Source: Viola odorata
Taxonomy: Eukaryota; Streptophyta; Magnoliopsida; Malpighiales; Violaceae
Length of the DNA stretch: 64,000 nt
Reading direction: 5' to 3'
Assembly: GCA_963691705.1 (NCBI GenBank)
Contig: OY829542.1
Location: forward strand, 4,508,188-4,572,187
Numbering within the stretch: the stretch's first letter is position 1; each line of letters opens with the position of its first letter. Shown one piece after another: positions 1-10,199 of this stretch. Position numbers and translations under genes: made by a program. The notes under the pieces are model-generated. The model was not told the DNA's origin and searched no databases. It worked only from the letters and a program-made list of their open reading frames with translations.

Positions 1-107
1 ACCAATAAAATCAAAATATCCAGCAATAAAATTATTGCCTTTAATTAATCCTTTCGATCATGCATCGTAATAAATAATTAATCATGCATAAAATCGAATT
101 TGTAATG

Positions 108-119
108 GCTCCGCTACCA
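108..119 (-). other. primer-binding site of the truncated copia element
   Basis: The minus strand reads TGGTAGCGGAGC, two bases off the usual plant initiator-Met PBS (TGGTATCAGAGC). The same variant occurs in the copia at 38000-38011 and the chromovirus at 23007-23018. Confidence 0.6.
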
Positions 120-121
120 AT

Positions 122-630
122 TGTTAGATTCGAATAGAATCTAGGTTGTTCCCTAACCTTATGAACCATCCCAAGAACCAAAACAAATCGATTATAAAAT
201 GATTAATATACATAAACAGCGGAAGCGTACCTGAATTAGCCGATGCCATGGAATTGGAAAGGGACTTTTGGTCTTCTGGAGGATGAAATTCTCTCAGGCA
301 AATGGAAACCAAAGCTCTTGCACAGAACCCTTATTTCTGTTTTCTATATTCTTTATTTTTCTGTATCGTTCTGTTTCCTTGATGAAGAGCTTTTAAATAC
401 AATAGAGAAATTCCTCCAGGGACCAATTCCCAAATAACCAAAATATTAATTACTAATCGGTCCATTAACAATTAGTAATTAATCCGGGAATCTGCACAAA
501 CATTAATTTTGCCCCTCGCACTTCCTGATTAGATAATTCAGACCATAAACTTTATTAGATCACTCGATTGGTCTAAATTCAATTAACGGTAACGGATACT
601 AATGTACACGTTATTGTCCAAAATCCAACA
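122..630 (-). repeat. LTR, 509 bp
   Basis: TG...CA ends with short inverted termini (TGTTRGA). On the minus strand the LTR starts at 630 and ends at 122, next to the PBS complement. The partner LTR would lie left of base 1, so LTR divergence and target duplication cannot be read here. Confidence 0.65.
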
Positions 631-1512
631 TTTTATGCTCTTATTCTCAAGTTATTAGACTCTCTGGGCGGCATTTGCTCCATCACCTTTGTAAATACAC
701 CTAGTCTTAAGAGAGTTTCTATAGATCAGCAGCAGCCTGACACGTTAGTATCTTAAGAGGCCTTAATGTATAAAAGTTGGATGGAGACATTATGTTCTTT
801 GCCTTCTGTGGAGTATCTACTGATTGGACGCATGTTCATTCCAGTAAGAATTTAATTCCTAGCACCTTTCTAATATTTTCTAATCTTTCTTTCTTTGCGA
901 TGATTCTTACTAGTCATGTTTTTAAAAAATGTTTGAAGTTTCTGGCTTTGCATATTGATCCTAACAGACTTGCAAGAAACTTGAATTCCCTTGTAATCCT
1001 AGTACTTTCTGGCTTGCCCCTTGGATTTTCAGAGGCTGCAAGGTGTGCTCTCTGCCTAATCAAAAGCTCTCCGAATTTGCAGAAACTTGAGATTAAGGTC
1101 AGTTCTTTTGAGCACTGTCAATATTCTCTTTGGTCATACATCTATCAGCCCTTCTAATTTTAAATGCTATTGAACTATGCTTAGTTATGTCAAGGCTTGA
1201 GAGACGAGTCAGCAAAAAAATTATCATATGCTAAAGAATTTTCGGAGTTTGCTTTGGAAAAACTCCAAGCTGTTGAAATGCCATCTTTCTAGGGGCTAAG
1301 GTCAGAAATGGAGTTTATTGGTTAGCCAAGTCGCCGGTGCTTGAAACAATGCGCATTTATCACCTTAGAGGGAGGGCTGCAGACCAAAAATATATAGTGT
1401 AGTCCGAAAGACTAATCAATTATATCGGGCGTCACCAAGAGCTGCAGTCATTTTTCTTCAGTAGGATGGGAGTGAAAAAAAAATACAGTGTAGTCCAAAG
1501 ATTAGATGCAGT
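631..1512 (+). pseudogene. F-box/LRR/FBD gene copy 1, 3' half only
   Basis: Starts abruptly at the LTR edge with TTTTATGCTC, the part of the gene encoding DFYAPNLKLL in the other copies, and runs to the FBD end (AKSPVLETM-like at 1325-1350). Exon 2 encodes KFLALHIDPNRLARNLNSL and CLIKSSPNLQKLEIK, followed by a GTCAGTT donor as in the sister copies. Stops interrupt the last exon, for example TAG at about 1291 in place of an AAG codon, and one base is missing near 1322. It is much closer to copy E (40590-41512) than to A, B or D, including the 3' flank. The F-box half is outside the window or deleted. Non-functional. Confidence 0.8.
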
Positions 1513-1985
1513 TTTTGTTGGAGTACTTTTAACGGTCAGAGGAAGGTAAGATGTTCAAACATTTTGACAGAGAAATCTCTTTAGCTTTTGAGACAAACGT
1601 AATGGAGTGTTTTAATTGCACTATCTAATTTATTTAATTTTTCTAAGTCTATTAGGTTTTCTATTCTCAATTGTTTTCTGATAAATATTCAAATGATCAT
1701 ATTAGTTCAGCCTCTCGTTTTAAATTGGCAGATGTTTCCTACAGGTTTGACACAAGTTTCACTCTAATTTAATTTGCCACGAACTCTGAAATTGGTACAT
1801 GAACAAGAGTTTCCGAATTCTGAAACTATCGATATTCGATTGAAAAGAGAGGTTGTTAAGCTGAACAGACATGATAGATGGTTGATCAGGCTGTATGCAT
1901 TCCATTCGGATGTACCAGTTACTATGTGTATCTAATTATTATTATGCTGCATTAATTTGGTTAAGATTTCCCATGGATAGCAAAT
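1513..1985 (+). repeat. 3' flank of copy 1, duplicated at 41515-41978
   Basis: Non-coding. The sequence from ATGTTCAAACATTTTGACAG to GATTTCCCATGGATAGCA is repeated with a few substitutions and indels at 41513-41978, so the duplicated unit covered gene plus flank (631-1985 against about 40590-41978). Confidence 0.8.
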
Positions 1986-3037
1986 AGCATAGTACAATTG
2001 GGAATCCCATAAAACAAAACAAAAAAAGTAAAAAGTAAATAAATTGGGCTTCTCACAAGCCCATTAAAGAGTCAATTGTTCTAAAACACACTCCAACTAA
2101 TATTGTAGTCATTGTTTAATGCGGAAACCCTAATCCACCGTACTACAACTCTACAACGAAAGCGTTGATTTCTTCTCTGAATCTGTACTGCGAAAAAGGT
2201 AAAGCTCTCATTACCACCAGTGAATCCCAAGTCTCGTTTTTGCATTTCTGTCTTTCGATTTAGAATTCCATGTAAGATCATCTCGTCCCAAGTATGGTTT
2301 TTCAGTTTCTGGGCATTGATTGCTGGATAAGTAGCTTGCACATCTTGAAAACGCACCTATCTTATCTTGCTTTGCTCGATTTTTGCTAGTGTGTTTACAT
2401 TGTTAAGTTTCCATGAGTCGTTTTAATTTATTGTTATCCTTGGTTAGCTCGTAAATATGTATGATTCTGGCTTGTTTTTGGGGAACCTTAGACTTGATTA
2501 GTGGGTGGAAAAGAAAAGTTTGTTTCAGTATGCTTAGACTTAGCTATATCGGATAATAATTGTCCATGGAAATTTAGCTTCCATAAGAACTTCAGCAGTC
2601 CCTGCTGTAAACCGTAGAAAGAAAATAGTTTGAGCAGTTTCATATCTGGATATTTGTGTAATTTGAGGTCTGGAAACAAATGCCGTTCTTTATTAGCTAA
2701 TACAGTCCATGCCGTGTTTTCTGCATAATTTAGGACATAATCTGAGTCACAGTGTTCGATCCTTAAACCGCATGGTGGGTCTCTAGTTTCTACATTTTTT
2801 ACTGTTTAGTTAGTTTACTGAATTTCAGCTAACTCCACTTTCATGATATATGTTTTATTTATTTATAATATACATCCACCAGACTAATGCAAGTGCTTAT
2901 TGTAGCATCCATTACTTAATGACTCGTGATGCCACAGTTTGTTGATATTTTAACATATTTTGTTCTTTATAATAGATTCATTCGGGTGTGAAATCCTGCT
3001 TCTAGCTAATATATTAGTTCTTTAATGTTAATTTCAG
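1986..3037 (+). promoter_or_regulatory. 5' flank, 5'-UTR exon and leader intron of F-box copy A
   Basis: No protein gene is seen. A leader exon is inferred to end at 2271, followed by GTAAGATCATCTC. The intron ends TTTCAG at 3037, twelve bases before the ATG at 3050. The same arrangement occurs at copy B (donor 7766, acceptor 8381) with clear sequence similarity, so an intron in the 5' UTR is a family trait. The promoter and transcription start cannot be fixed; CGGAAACCCTAATCC at 2121-2135 is a plausible leader sequence. Confidence 0.6.
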
Positions 3038-3049
3038 ATTGTCAAACCC

Positions 3050-4411
3050 ATGGGGAGGATTAATTCAAAGTGTGATTTGATTAGTAACCTGCCTGACAAC
3101 TTGATAGATAACATCCTAGTGCATTTGACACTGAAAGAAGTCATCAAAACGAGCACCCTTTCAAAGCGATGGAGGTACAAGTGGATAACTATTCCATAAG
3201 TTGTATTTGATAGATCTACTTTCGGTTCAGATAAACATAGCCAGTTAACGCGTAATGAGCTTCTCCTGACCATTCATCAAGTTCTGTTGCTGCATGAGGG
3301 GGCAATCTCAAAATTTATGCTGTCCATTCCTCGACTAGGAAGCTGTCCTGAGATTGACCATTTGATCTCCTTTCTGAGTAGAAAAAGTATCGAGGAGTTC
3401 ACCCTTCACATTTTCGGAGGGAATCGCCATAAGATCCCCTTGTATCTTTTCTCTTGTCTGCAAATGAGGCTTTTGTGCCTGCATGAATGTATGCTTAAAC
3501 CCCCACCTGATTTTTCAGGATTTGCTAAACTTACGGGTGTTAACTTCAGTTTTGTTGACTTGCCTGCAAGATTTGCAGAAACTTTTGTCGCCAAATGCGC
3601 ATTGCTCGAGTGCTTAACGCTGCGTCTTTGCACTAATCTTGATGTCATCGACTTTTATGCTCCTAATCTGAAGTTATTAGAGTATCTGGGCCGCATTTCC
3701 TTTGCCAGCTTCAGAAAAACACCATGTGTTAAGAAAGTTTCTCTGGTGTCGTTTCTATCTCGAAAGCCCCCCTCGAATAACACTTGGATAGAGGCAGTTT
3801 CTTCTTTGCTTTCCGTGGAGTATCTAGAAATTGGAAGCCTTTTCAATTCAGTAAGATCATTTTTGGCATATAATTAAATTGCTTAATCTTTCTTTGTGAT
3901 GTTTCTCACCAGCAAACCTTGAAATTGTTTCAATACTCAGTGTTTAGGTATTGTTCCTGAGAGATTTGCAAGCAACTTGGATTGCCTTTCAGTTCTGCTA
4001 CTTTTGGGCATGAAATTTGGAAGTGCAACGCACACAAGATGTGTTCTTTGCCTAATCAAAAGCTCTCCAAATTTGCGGAAACTTGAGATTCAGGCCAGGG
4101 CTGTTGATCAGTCGGATGATCCGCTTACAGCAAAACATTTCTCAGAAGCTAAAGATTCTTTGGAGTTTTCTTTGCAAAAACTCCAAGCGGTTGAGATATC
4201 ATTTTTCCAGGGGTCAATTTCAGAAATGGAGTTTATTGGGCTTTTGTTAGCCAAGTCGCCAGTGCTTGAGACACTGCATATCTATCACGACGATAAGGGG
4301 AGGACTACAGACCAAAAATTCATGGTTGAACGAAAGATGAATCAATTTCGGCGCGCTTCACCTAGAGCAGAAGTCATTTTTCACGAGGACTATGAAAAGT
4401 TGAAGATGTGA
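3050..4411 (+). pseudogene. F-box/LRR/FBD protein copy A (At1g13570-like), nonsense codon in F-box
   Basis: F-box proteins of this family link targets to SCF E3 ubiquitin ligases through SKP1. ATG at 3050 opens MGRINSKCDLISNLPDNL, a classic F-box start, and continues to SKRWRYKWITIP, where an in-frame TAA (3197-3199) replaces the Gln codon of the sister copies. After it the frame stays open: an LRR-like section (SCPEIDHLISFLSRKSIEEF, KPPPDFSGFAKLTGVNF), exon end at 3850, GTAAG intron, exon from 3941 (LGIVPERFASNLDC) and the FBD domain (EMEFIGLLLAKSPVLETL) to TGA at 4411. The second intron of copies B, D and E is absent. Translation from Met at 3287 would give an F-box-less product of about 344 residues. 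Either a young pseudogene or a truncated adaptor. Confidence 0.8.
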
Positions 4412-4569
4412 ATCAATTGTAGTAGTAGTACGCAGGAGGAGTAAGATCTTTGTTTTCAGATTTCAAACAGTCCAGTGTAGTAGCTACATATTTTGACCTA
4501 GAGAAATACTGTTTAGTGTCTAGTGCATACAACAAACTATGACTATTGGAATGTGAAATGCCTTTCACG
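4412..4569 (+). other. 3' flank of copy A
   Basis: Shares the AGGAGTAAGAT motif found after the stop codons of copies D and E. It is interrupted by the hAT element at 4570. No polyadenylation signal could be assigned. Confidence 0.5.
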
Positions 4570-4763
4570 TAGGGGTGTAAGAAACCGGACCGAACCGAAA
4601 ACCAAAGTGGAACCGGAACGAACCGTCCCAAACCGCCCCAAACCATAGCATTCTGGTTCGGGGCGGTTCTATTTTACTAGAACCGAAAATTTCCGGTTCG
4701 GTTTCGGGTCTGTCAAATATAAAACCCGAAACCGCACCGTAGAACCGTTTGAACCGGAAATGT

Positions 4764-4797
<34 letters not shown>

Positions 4798-6730
4798 ATT
4801 AGATATCAATATTTAGTTCTGTGTCTCCGTGGTTAAAATTTATATTGTTTTCCCTAAGGGAAGGGGTTCGAATACCCTTTCCCCTCAAAATCCTTTTTTC
4901 TATTTTTTTTACATTCATTTCCTTTCCAAATTGAAATCGACGAAATCATCAATCACTTGACCTAGCTTCTCTTCTTCTTCGTCTCTCCGCCGTTCGTCAC
5001 CCCTCCCAACAAATCAACAAATCCTTTCTTCACAAATCGACGACAACAAATCAACAAATCAACAAATCATTTGACAAATCCTTTCTTCACCCCTCTCACT
5101 CTCAATCGCCGCTGTCGTCTCATCCCTCTCAGTCTCAAATCCGCTCTCGGACCCTCGCTGTCTTCATCCCTCTGTCTCGGCCGTCGTCTCGCCTCCGTCG
5201 TCACCTCGCCTCGCCTTCGTCGTCACGATGAACACCAACAGTGAATCCATCAATGTAAGCCACATAAATCATAATATTGTTTTTATTTTTTGTTTCGCAT
5301 TTCTTAGATTCTCACCCTGTAATTGGTTTCTACTTTTGCTTTCCCCTGTGCATGATTAATGTGGTGATAGTTGTCCTGGTAATGTTAAATTGAAGTTTGA
5401 AGACCGGGTAGAGTTGAAAACTCAATAGAATGATGTTGAAGTTGGTTTAGTCAATCTGATGATCCACAGTCTAGTATAAGTTAGTGATACAGTTGCTAGA
5501 TGGATCTTTTAGGTCAGCCATGCGATTTATCTGCATCTAATGGTGTTATCCGTGCATTTGAAGTTGAACTTTTGATTTACTAGTCAAGTTGAAATGATAA
5601 TTGGTTTGAATTGTTAGTCTTCTGATTATTAGTGGTGGATGTTTTGCTCAACTAACCATGTTTTATTTCCCGCGTGTATCTATGGGAAATGGAAACTGAA
5701 GGCTACAAAGGTTTTTTTCAAACTGGGAATTTCCTATAAATAATCCGAACCATTTTTATAATACAAAAGTTTGTCCATATTTTTCTTATCCCAATTAGTA
5801 GATGATTAAAATTATTTCATATTTACAATACAATTGTTTTCCCAAAAGTTTGTATTTACCTGATTCTTTTTGGCTAATGCATCATATTTCTGTTTTTTCA
5901 ATTGTTTATGTCGCGGACATTAAATTTGCACCTTCAGTGGTAGATATCATCTCATGATATACATTGATTTGGAGGTTAGTCAATTTCTTAATTAGTTTTT
6001 CTTTCTCCTTTGGGTAATGAATTTGACAAGTTTATGTTATGTAGGTTGTTAATTGCTATGTAGTCAACTTCACTGTTGTGTCATTCATGTATCGATTTGG
6101 GATTTGTCTTAATTCATTAGTTGTGTATGATCTTTGACCATTGAAACCTTTCAAATGCTGTAACTATCTTGAATTCCCTGTGCTATTTGTAAACAGCATG
6201 ACTTGTGGAATTTTTTGGTTTGGCTTTGCTGTTTTGCCATTATTTGAATATATTTTGTTTTTACAGCAATCATTGAAGACAGAGCGGGAGAAGAAGAGAG
6301 AGATGTACTTCCCAATGAGAAAGTATGCCATTAAGGCTTAGGATGGTACCTATTGCATGGTCTACTTTTTTTTTTTATCTTGCTATTATAGAACCTATTT
6401 GGTTTCAAGTTTTGTCATCAGGTATCTTTCTATGTTTTGTGTACTGGAGTTGCACTTTGATTTAATATTATGTTTGGAAGTTACGTGTGGGGGCATCTAA
6501 CTCAAACCAAAAACTGAAAAAAATTGAAAAAAAAAACTGAAAAAAAATTGAAAAAACCGGAAACCGAACCGAACTAAACCGGAAATTCCAGTTTGGTTCG
6601 GTTCTGGCGTATCAGAACCGGAATTTTCCGGTTTGGGTCCGGTTCTGACATACCAGAACCGGAAATTTCCGGTTTGGTTTGGTTCGGTTCCAGCCCTAGA
6701 ACCGGCCCAAACCGGCCCACTTACACCCCT
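4570..6730. mobile_element. non-autonomous hAT-type DNA transposon
   Basis: The ends are inverted copies, TAGGGGTGTAAG at 4570-4581 and CTTACACCCCT at 6720-6730. Both sides carry 150-180 bp of dense subterminal repeats built on AACCGGAA / GGTTCGG (4583-4760 and 6540-6718), as in hAT elements. Only CACG is shared by the two flanks, so the expected 8-bp target duplication is incomplete and the right edge probably lost a few bases. The interior has a short coding-like start (ATGAACACCAACAGTGAATC at 5228, followed by a GTAAGCC donor), a (TA)n run at 4768-4790 and no recognisable transposase. It inserted just downstream of copy A. Confidence 0.7.
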
Positions 6731-7640
6731 CACGAGCTTGTTTCCTTGTAAACTTTGATTGTAAATTTGCATGGAAAATGATGAATCAACAAATGGTGGA
6801 TGCTTCTATCGTGTATTTCCTATTTCATCGATCCAGGCTAATGAATTGTATGTCTGCACATCTATCTGAAAGCAAATATGATCTTTTGTCAGGAATACAG
6901 TTTTCAGAACCTTTTTGCAACAGAATTTGGATTAACAATGTTATTTCTGCCATGAGAATCCTGATGCTTGAAGGCGTTGGTGCTGCCCAATTCTACCGGC
7001 TTCATCAATTTTAGTGTTTGTTTTACTGAATGTTACTGTTTCAGAAAATCAATTAATGTATAGCTTCCTTTTAAACATCCCATAGAATTTCACTGCATCC
7101 TTTTTATATTTATATAAATAATGATAAGATTTTTTTTTGAAATTTCTTGAAACACCGTTCTTGAAAAAACCGGTAAAAAAATGAGGGGATATCGGTTCAA
7201 GAACCGTAAGAAAAGAAGCCAATTGTGCCTTAAAAAAATAGTTATTAGTTTTATTTAGTGGGAATTTTTTAATTGTATCTTTTTAGTTATAGTTTTTTTT
7301 TCATTGATAAATTATATGAAAATTTAGAATTTATGTTTAAAAAATAGTTTAAACGTGTATATATATCCCTGACAATTTTATTTTTTTACAGAAAAATAAA
7401 AATTTATTGGTCTTTTTCTATGAAATGAGATTACGAAATATTTTATTTAATCTATGATCCATCACTCTTATATTTAATTTTAATTTTCTTTTTATCTTGG
7501 TTCGCAGTTTGTAAGTCCCCAAGTCTCTGACACATCTAAACTCTAGCTTGCTACAATTATTTTCGTTGTTTCATATAGACAGATCCACACAAAGACACAA
7601 CAATACATCATACCAGTAGACTTAAGTCATGTTCCATTAG
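6731..7640 (+). other. AT-rich intergenic sequence
   Basis: Continues the 3' flank of copy A after the hAT element. Short open frames exist (for example 6778-7014) but match nothing I recognise. 7080-7500 is AT-rich without repeats or signals that I can support. Confidence 0.5.
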
Positions 7641-8393
7641 GAAACCCTACGTCCTACGTGAACGAAGGAGTTGCTTTCTTTTCATTTCAATCTGAACCGA
7701 GATAAAAGCTACACTCTCTCCTTATTCTCGTTTTTGGGTTTCTGTCATTGGATTTAGAATTTCCGGTAAGATCATCTCTGGTCCCAATTAAGTCTAGCTT
7801 GTTCGTTTTCTGGGCAGTACTGTTAGGTTCCCTGTTTCGGTACTGTATGTATAGCTACATGATTTCGAAGTAAAGTTTGCACATCCTGACACACTTGATT
7901 AATCGAATCTTTCACAGATATGATCCGAGTTTTCGCTTAGTTTTCCTACATTGTTAAGAAACTTGTAAATTTTTATGATTCTGTACTTGCTAGCAACCCT
8001 AAAATTCTTTTATGATTAATGGAAACAAATAAAATCTGCTGTTCAATTTTGTACTTGCTGGCAAGTTTAGTTTCCTTAGCAATTTAACCAAAGAAGGAAA
8101 TAGTTGAGCAGTATGATATTTGGATATTTGTCTAATTTGATGTCAGGAAACTAACACGATCCATGCGGCATGTGTTTCCTGAATCATCAGGGGCTAGTTT
8201 TGTGATTCATAAGAACACAATCTTTTTCAACTCTAGATCCTTTCAAGGCAATCCTTTAGCCATTGTTGGATAAATCTATACACTTTTGTTGATCTTTTAC
8301 CATGTTTTTGCTCTTTCTAATTGATGCAATCACGACTGAAATCCTGTTTCTAACATCTTGTTCTATAATGTTAATTTTCAGATTGTCAAACCC
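7641..8393 (+). promoter_or_regulatory. leader exon and 5'-UTR intron of F-box copy B
   Basis: Leader exon (about 7641-7765, GGAAACCCTACGTCC to GATTTAGAATTTCCG) ends at a GTAAGATCATCTC donor at 7766. The acceptor is TTTTCAG at 8381, and the ATG follows at 8394. The layout matches copy A. Confidence 0.6.
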
Positions 8394-8557
8394 ATGAGTA
8401 GGACTAATTCAAAGTGTGATTTGAATAGTAACCTGCCTGACAACTTGATAGAGAACATCCTAGTGATTTGACACTGAAAGAAGCCGTAAAAACAAGCGCC
8501 CTTTCAAAGAGATGGAGGTACAAGTGGATAACTATGCCACATCTTGTATTTGACAAC
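8394..8557 (+). pseudogene. F-box copy B, 5' part (split by Athila-1)
   Basis: ATG at 8394 encodes MSRTNSKCDLNSNLPDNL and further F-box sequence. One base is missing relative to copy A (CTAGTGATTTGACAC against CTAGTGCATTTGACAC, near 8462), which shifts the frame inside the F-box. The gene is cut after TTTGACAAC by the Athila-1 LTR at 8558. The rest resumes at 29845 after the duplicated ACAAC. The frameshift may predate or follow the insertion; either alone inactivates the gene. Confidence 0.85.
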
Positions 8558-10161
8558 TGATCGTCACTCAAATATACTAATATTTTCCTGGTGCCTAGAT
8601 GTACAAATTAATGTGTACAGAGCAAGACAGGGTCGAACCACAGAGATTGAAGGAATAACTTGTTAATGGAAATGTATGACAATGTAATAAGCGCAGATCT
8701 AATCCAGGTAACAATACTGGGGGGGTTTATGTTGATTAATAAATTAATCAACGCAGAGTATGGGAGCTAACAAAACAGAATTGTAAAGTATTTATCTAGG
8801 GCACGAAAGTAAAATGCAATCCAGGGCACGAAATGTAAAAGATCAAGTGAACGGAAAATCAAGCGTAGGAAAGTAAAAGAGATATAAATCAGAGAGAGAA
8901 AAGATCTTAGCGAAAGGTGTTCTTTTGGGTTGTTTTCTAGGGCGGCCAGTCATTGGTGCAGAAGTTTTCTAGACTCACGTGCAGATCTGCTATAGGGACC
9001 GCGTTTCCACACCGCATCCCCTGCTTACCTTCTTAGATAAAAGTCACCCCCCGTTTCCACATATGAGGTGACCTTGATGTCCAGCCATCCTCCCAGCTAC
9101 CTCCCTTGTCATCAAAAGGTAGCCTTGACCGTTCGGCCTATCCGGGCTCGAAGTAGGGAGGCTAAATTCTGAACGCCCATGAAGGAGAGGTAAGACAGAT
9201 CTAGGGCGCGACAACTCGGTTTGTCAGACCCGTATCACTCCCTAGATTCTTGTTTACCCCTAGGTGAGGCCTCTCGCGCTGCCTCCCCTAGGTGTCTGCT
9301 CAAACTCCAGGGCTTCGCGTTAGTTATAACACTGGAGTATGACGTTACTCTTGCAGAAATACTAATAGATGATCAAGCTCTTAACATTTCTAGACAAGCA
9401 TGGCATTAAATCGGTAAACAGTCATGTACTACAAGAGAATATATTAAGCATGCATTAGACCTCTTAGCCGCACCCTACAACCCTTAGAAACACCCTTCAC
9501 CAAGAAAGGGGTATTTAGCTACTCATACTATAATATAAACAGTAGGTGTATGAGATCATACAACAAATAAACAAGAAAAGTAAGAAGAGGATTAGAATAA
9601 ACCGGTAGATTAATAATAATCGAAGAGGAAAGACAAAGGCTGTTCTTGATGGGAAGAAGGAGCTGATTCCCAGAAATTAAAATGCTGAAACTAATGTGTG
9701 AAAATATCCTTTGGACAGCCGTCCTTACAAAAACCCTAAAACTATGCTTATATAGCCTAATGCTAACTAGGAGACAAAACAGCTAAGGGCAATGAGGAGA
9801 TGACAGCACGCGTCCTTGCAAAAGGAATATTCTGGGATTCCTGACACGCCTGCTGTCTTCTGGAACCGCTTGGGAATCTGCGCGGATCTTTGAAGATGCT
9901 TTTTCTTGAAGAAGGCTCAGGGCTGCCGAGGCCTTGCGACTGCGCACTGGTCTGGTTCGCGCCGAGGTCTTGACATCGCTCGATCTTCTAGGCCTCGAAA
10001 CTGGAAATCCTCAGAAATGCTCCCAAATTGCTTCTTTTCGGCCTTTTCCCTCCTTTGATGCTATTCTGCAAATAAAGCTGAAATGAAGGTCAAATAGTAG
10101 CATCGAGCCCCCGAAAGGGCTAGAAAGGAGGGCAAAACAGAGAGTATGGAACATGCTATCA
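8558..10161 (-). repeat. Athila-1 3' LTR, 1604 bp
   Basis: Begins TGATCGTCACTCAAATATAC and ends GAACATGCTATCA on the + strand. Near-identical to 28230-29839; the most obvious length difference is a G run (7 G here, 13 G there). Confidence 0.92.
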
Positions 10162-10199
10162 AACATCCCCACACTGCCCCCATGCTCGCCCTCGAGCAT
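10162..10199 (-). promoter_or_regulatory. Athila-1 polypurine tract with adjacent hairpin
   Basis: On the minus strand ATGCTCGAGGGCGAGCAT (10199-10182) can fold into a 7-bp stem with a 4-base loop. It is followed by GGGGGCAGTGTGGGGATGTT and then the LTR. The polypurine tract primes plus-strand DNA synthesis. The same 18-base hairpin sits at the same place in Athila-2 (54503-54520). Confidence 0.7.

Larger units (their letters stand above)
1..630 (-). mobile_element. 5' end of a copia-type LTR retrotransposon, cut by the window edge
   Basis: Bases 122-630 look like one LTR on the minus strand: on the + strand it opens TGTTAGATTC and closes AAATCCAACA, so the ends are TG...CA. Directly left, 108-119 (GCTCCGCTACCA) is the complement of a primer-binding site. 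Bases 1-107 are therefore the start of the internal leader, and the body lies outside the window. The right flank at 631 is in the middle of an F-box gene copy, so the element inserted into that gene. Superfamily is inferred from LTR size (509 bp) and PBS type; no coding sequence is visible. A solo LTR with some leader is an alternative. Confidence 0.65.

Noticed and set aside
2081..2356. Minus-strand 91-codon frame upstream of copy A
   Set aside because: Lies over the leader exon and its donor site of copy A; no domain.
4570..4581. 8-bp target duplication for the hAT at 4570-6730
   Set aside because: Flanks share only CACG, so a full duplication cannot be claimed.
6778..7014. 78-codon + strand frame after the hAT element
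   Set aside because: No recognisable domain and no splice or promoter context; left as intergenic.
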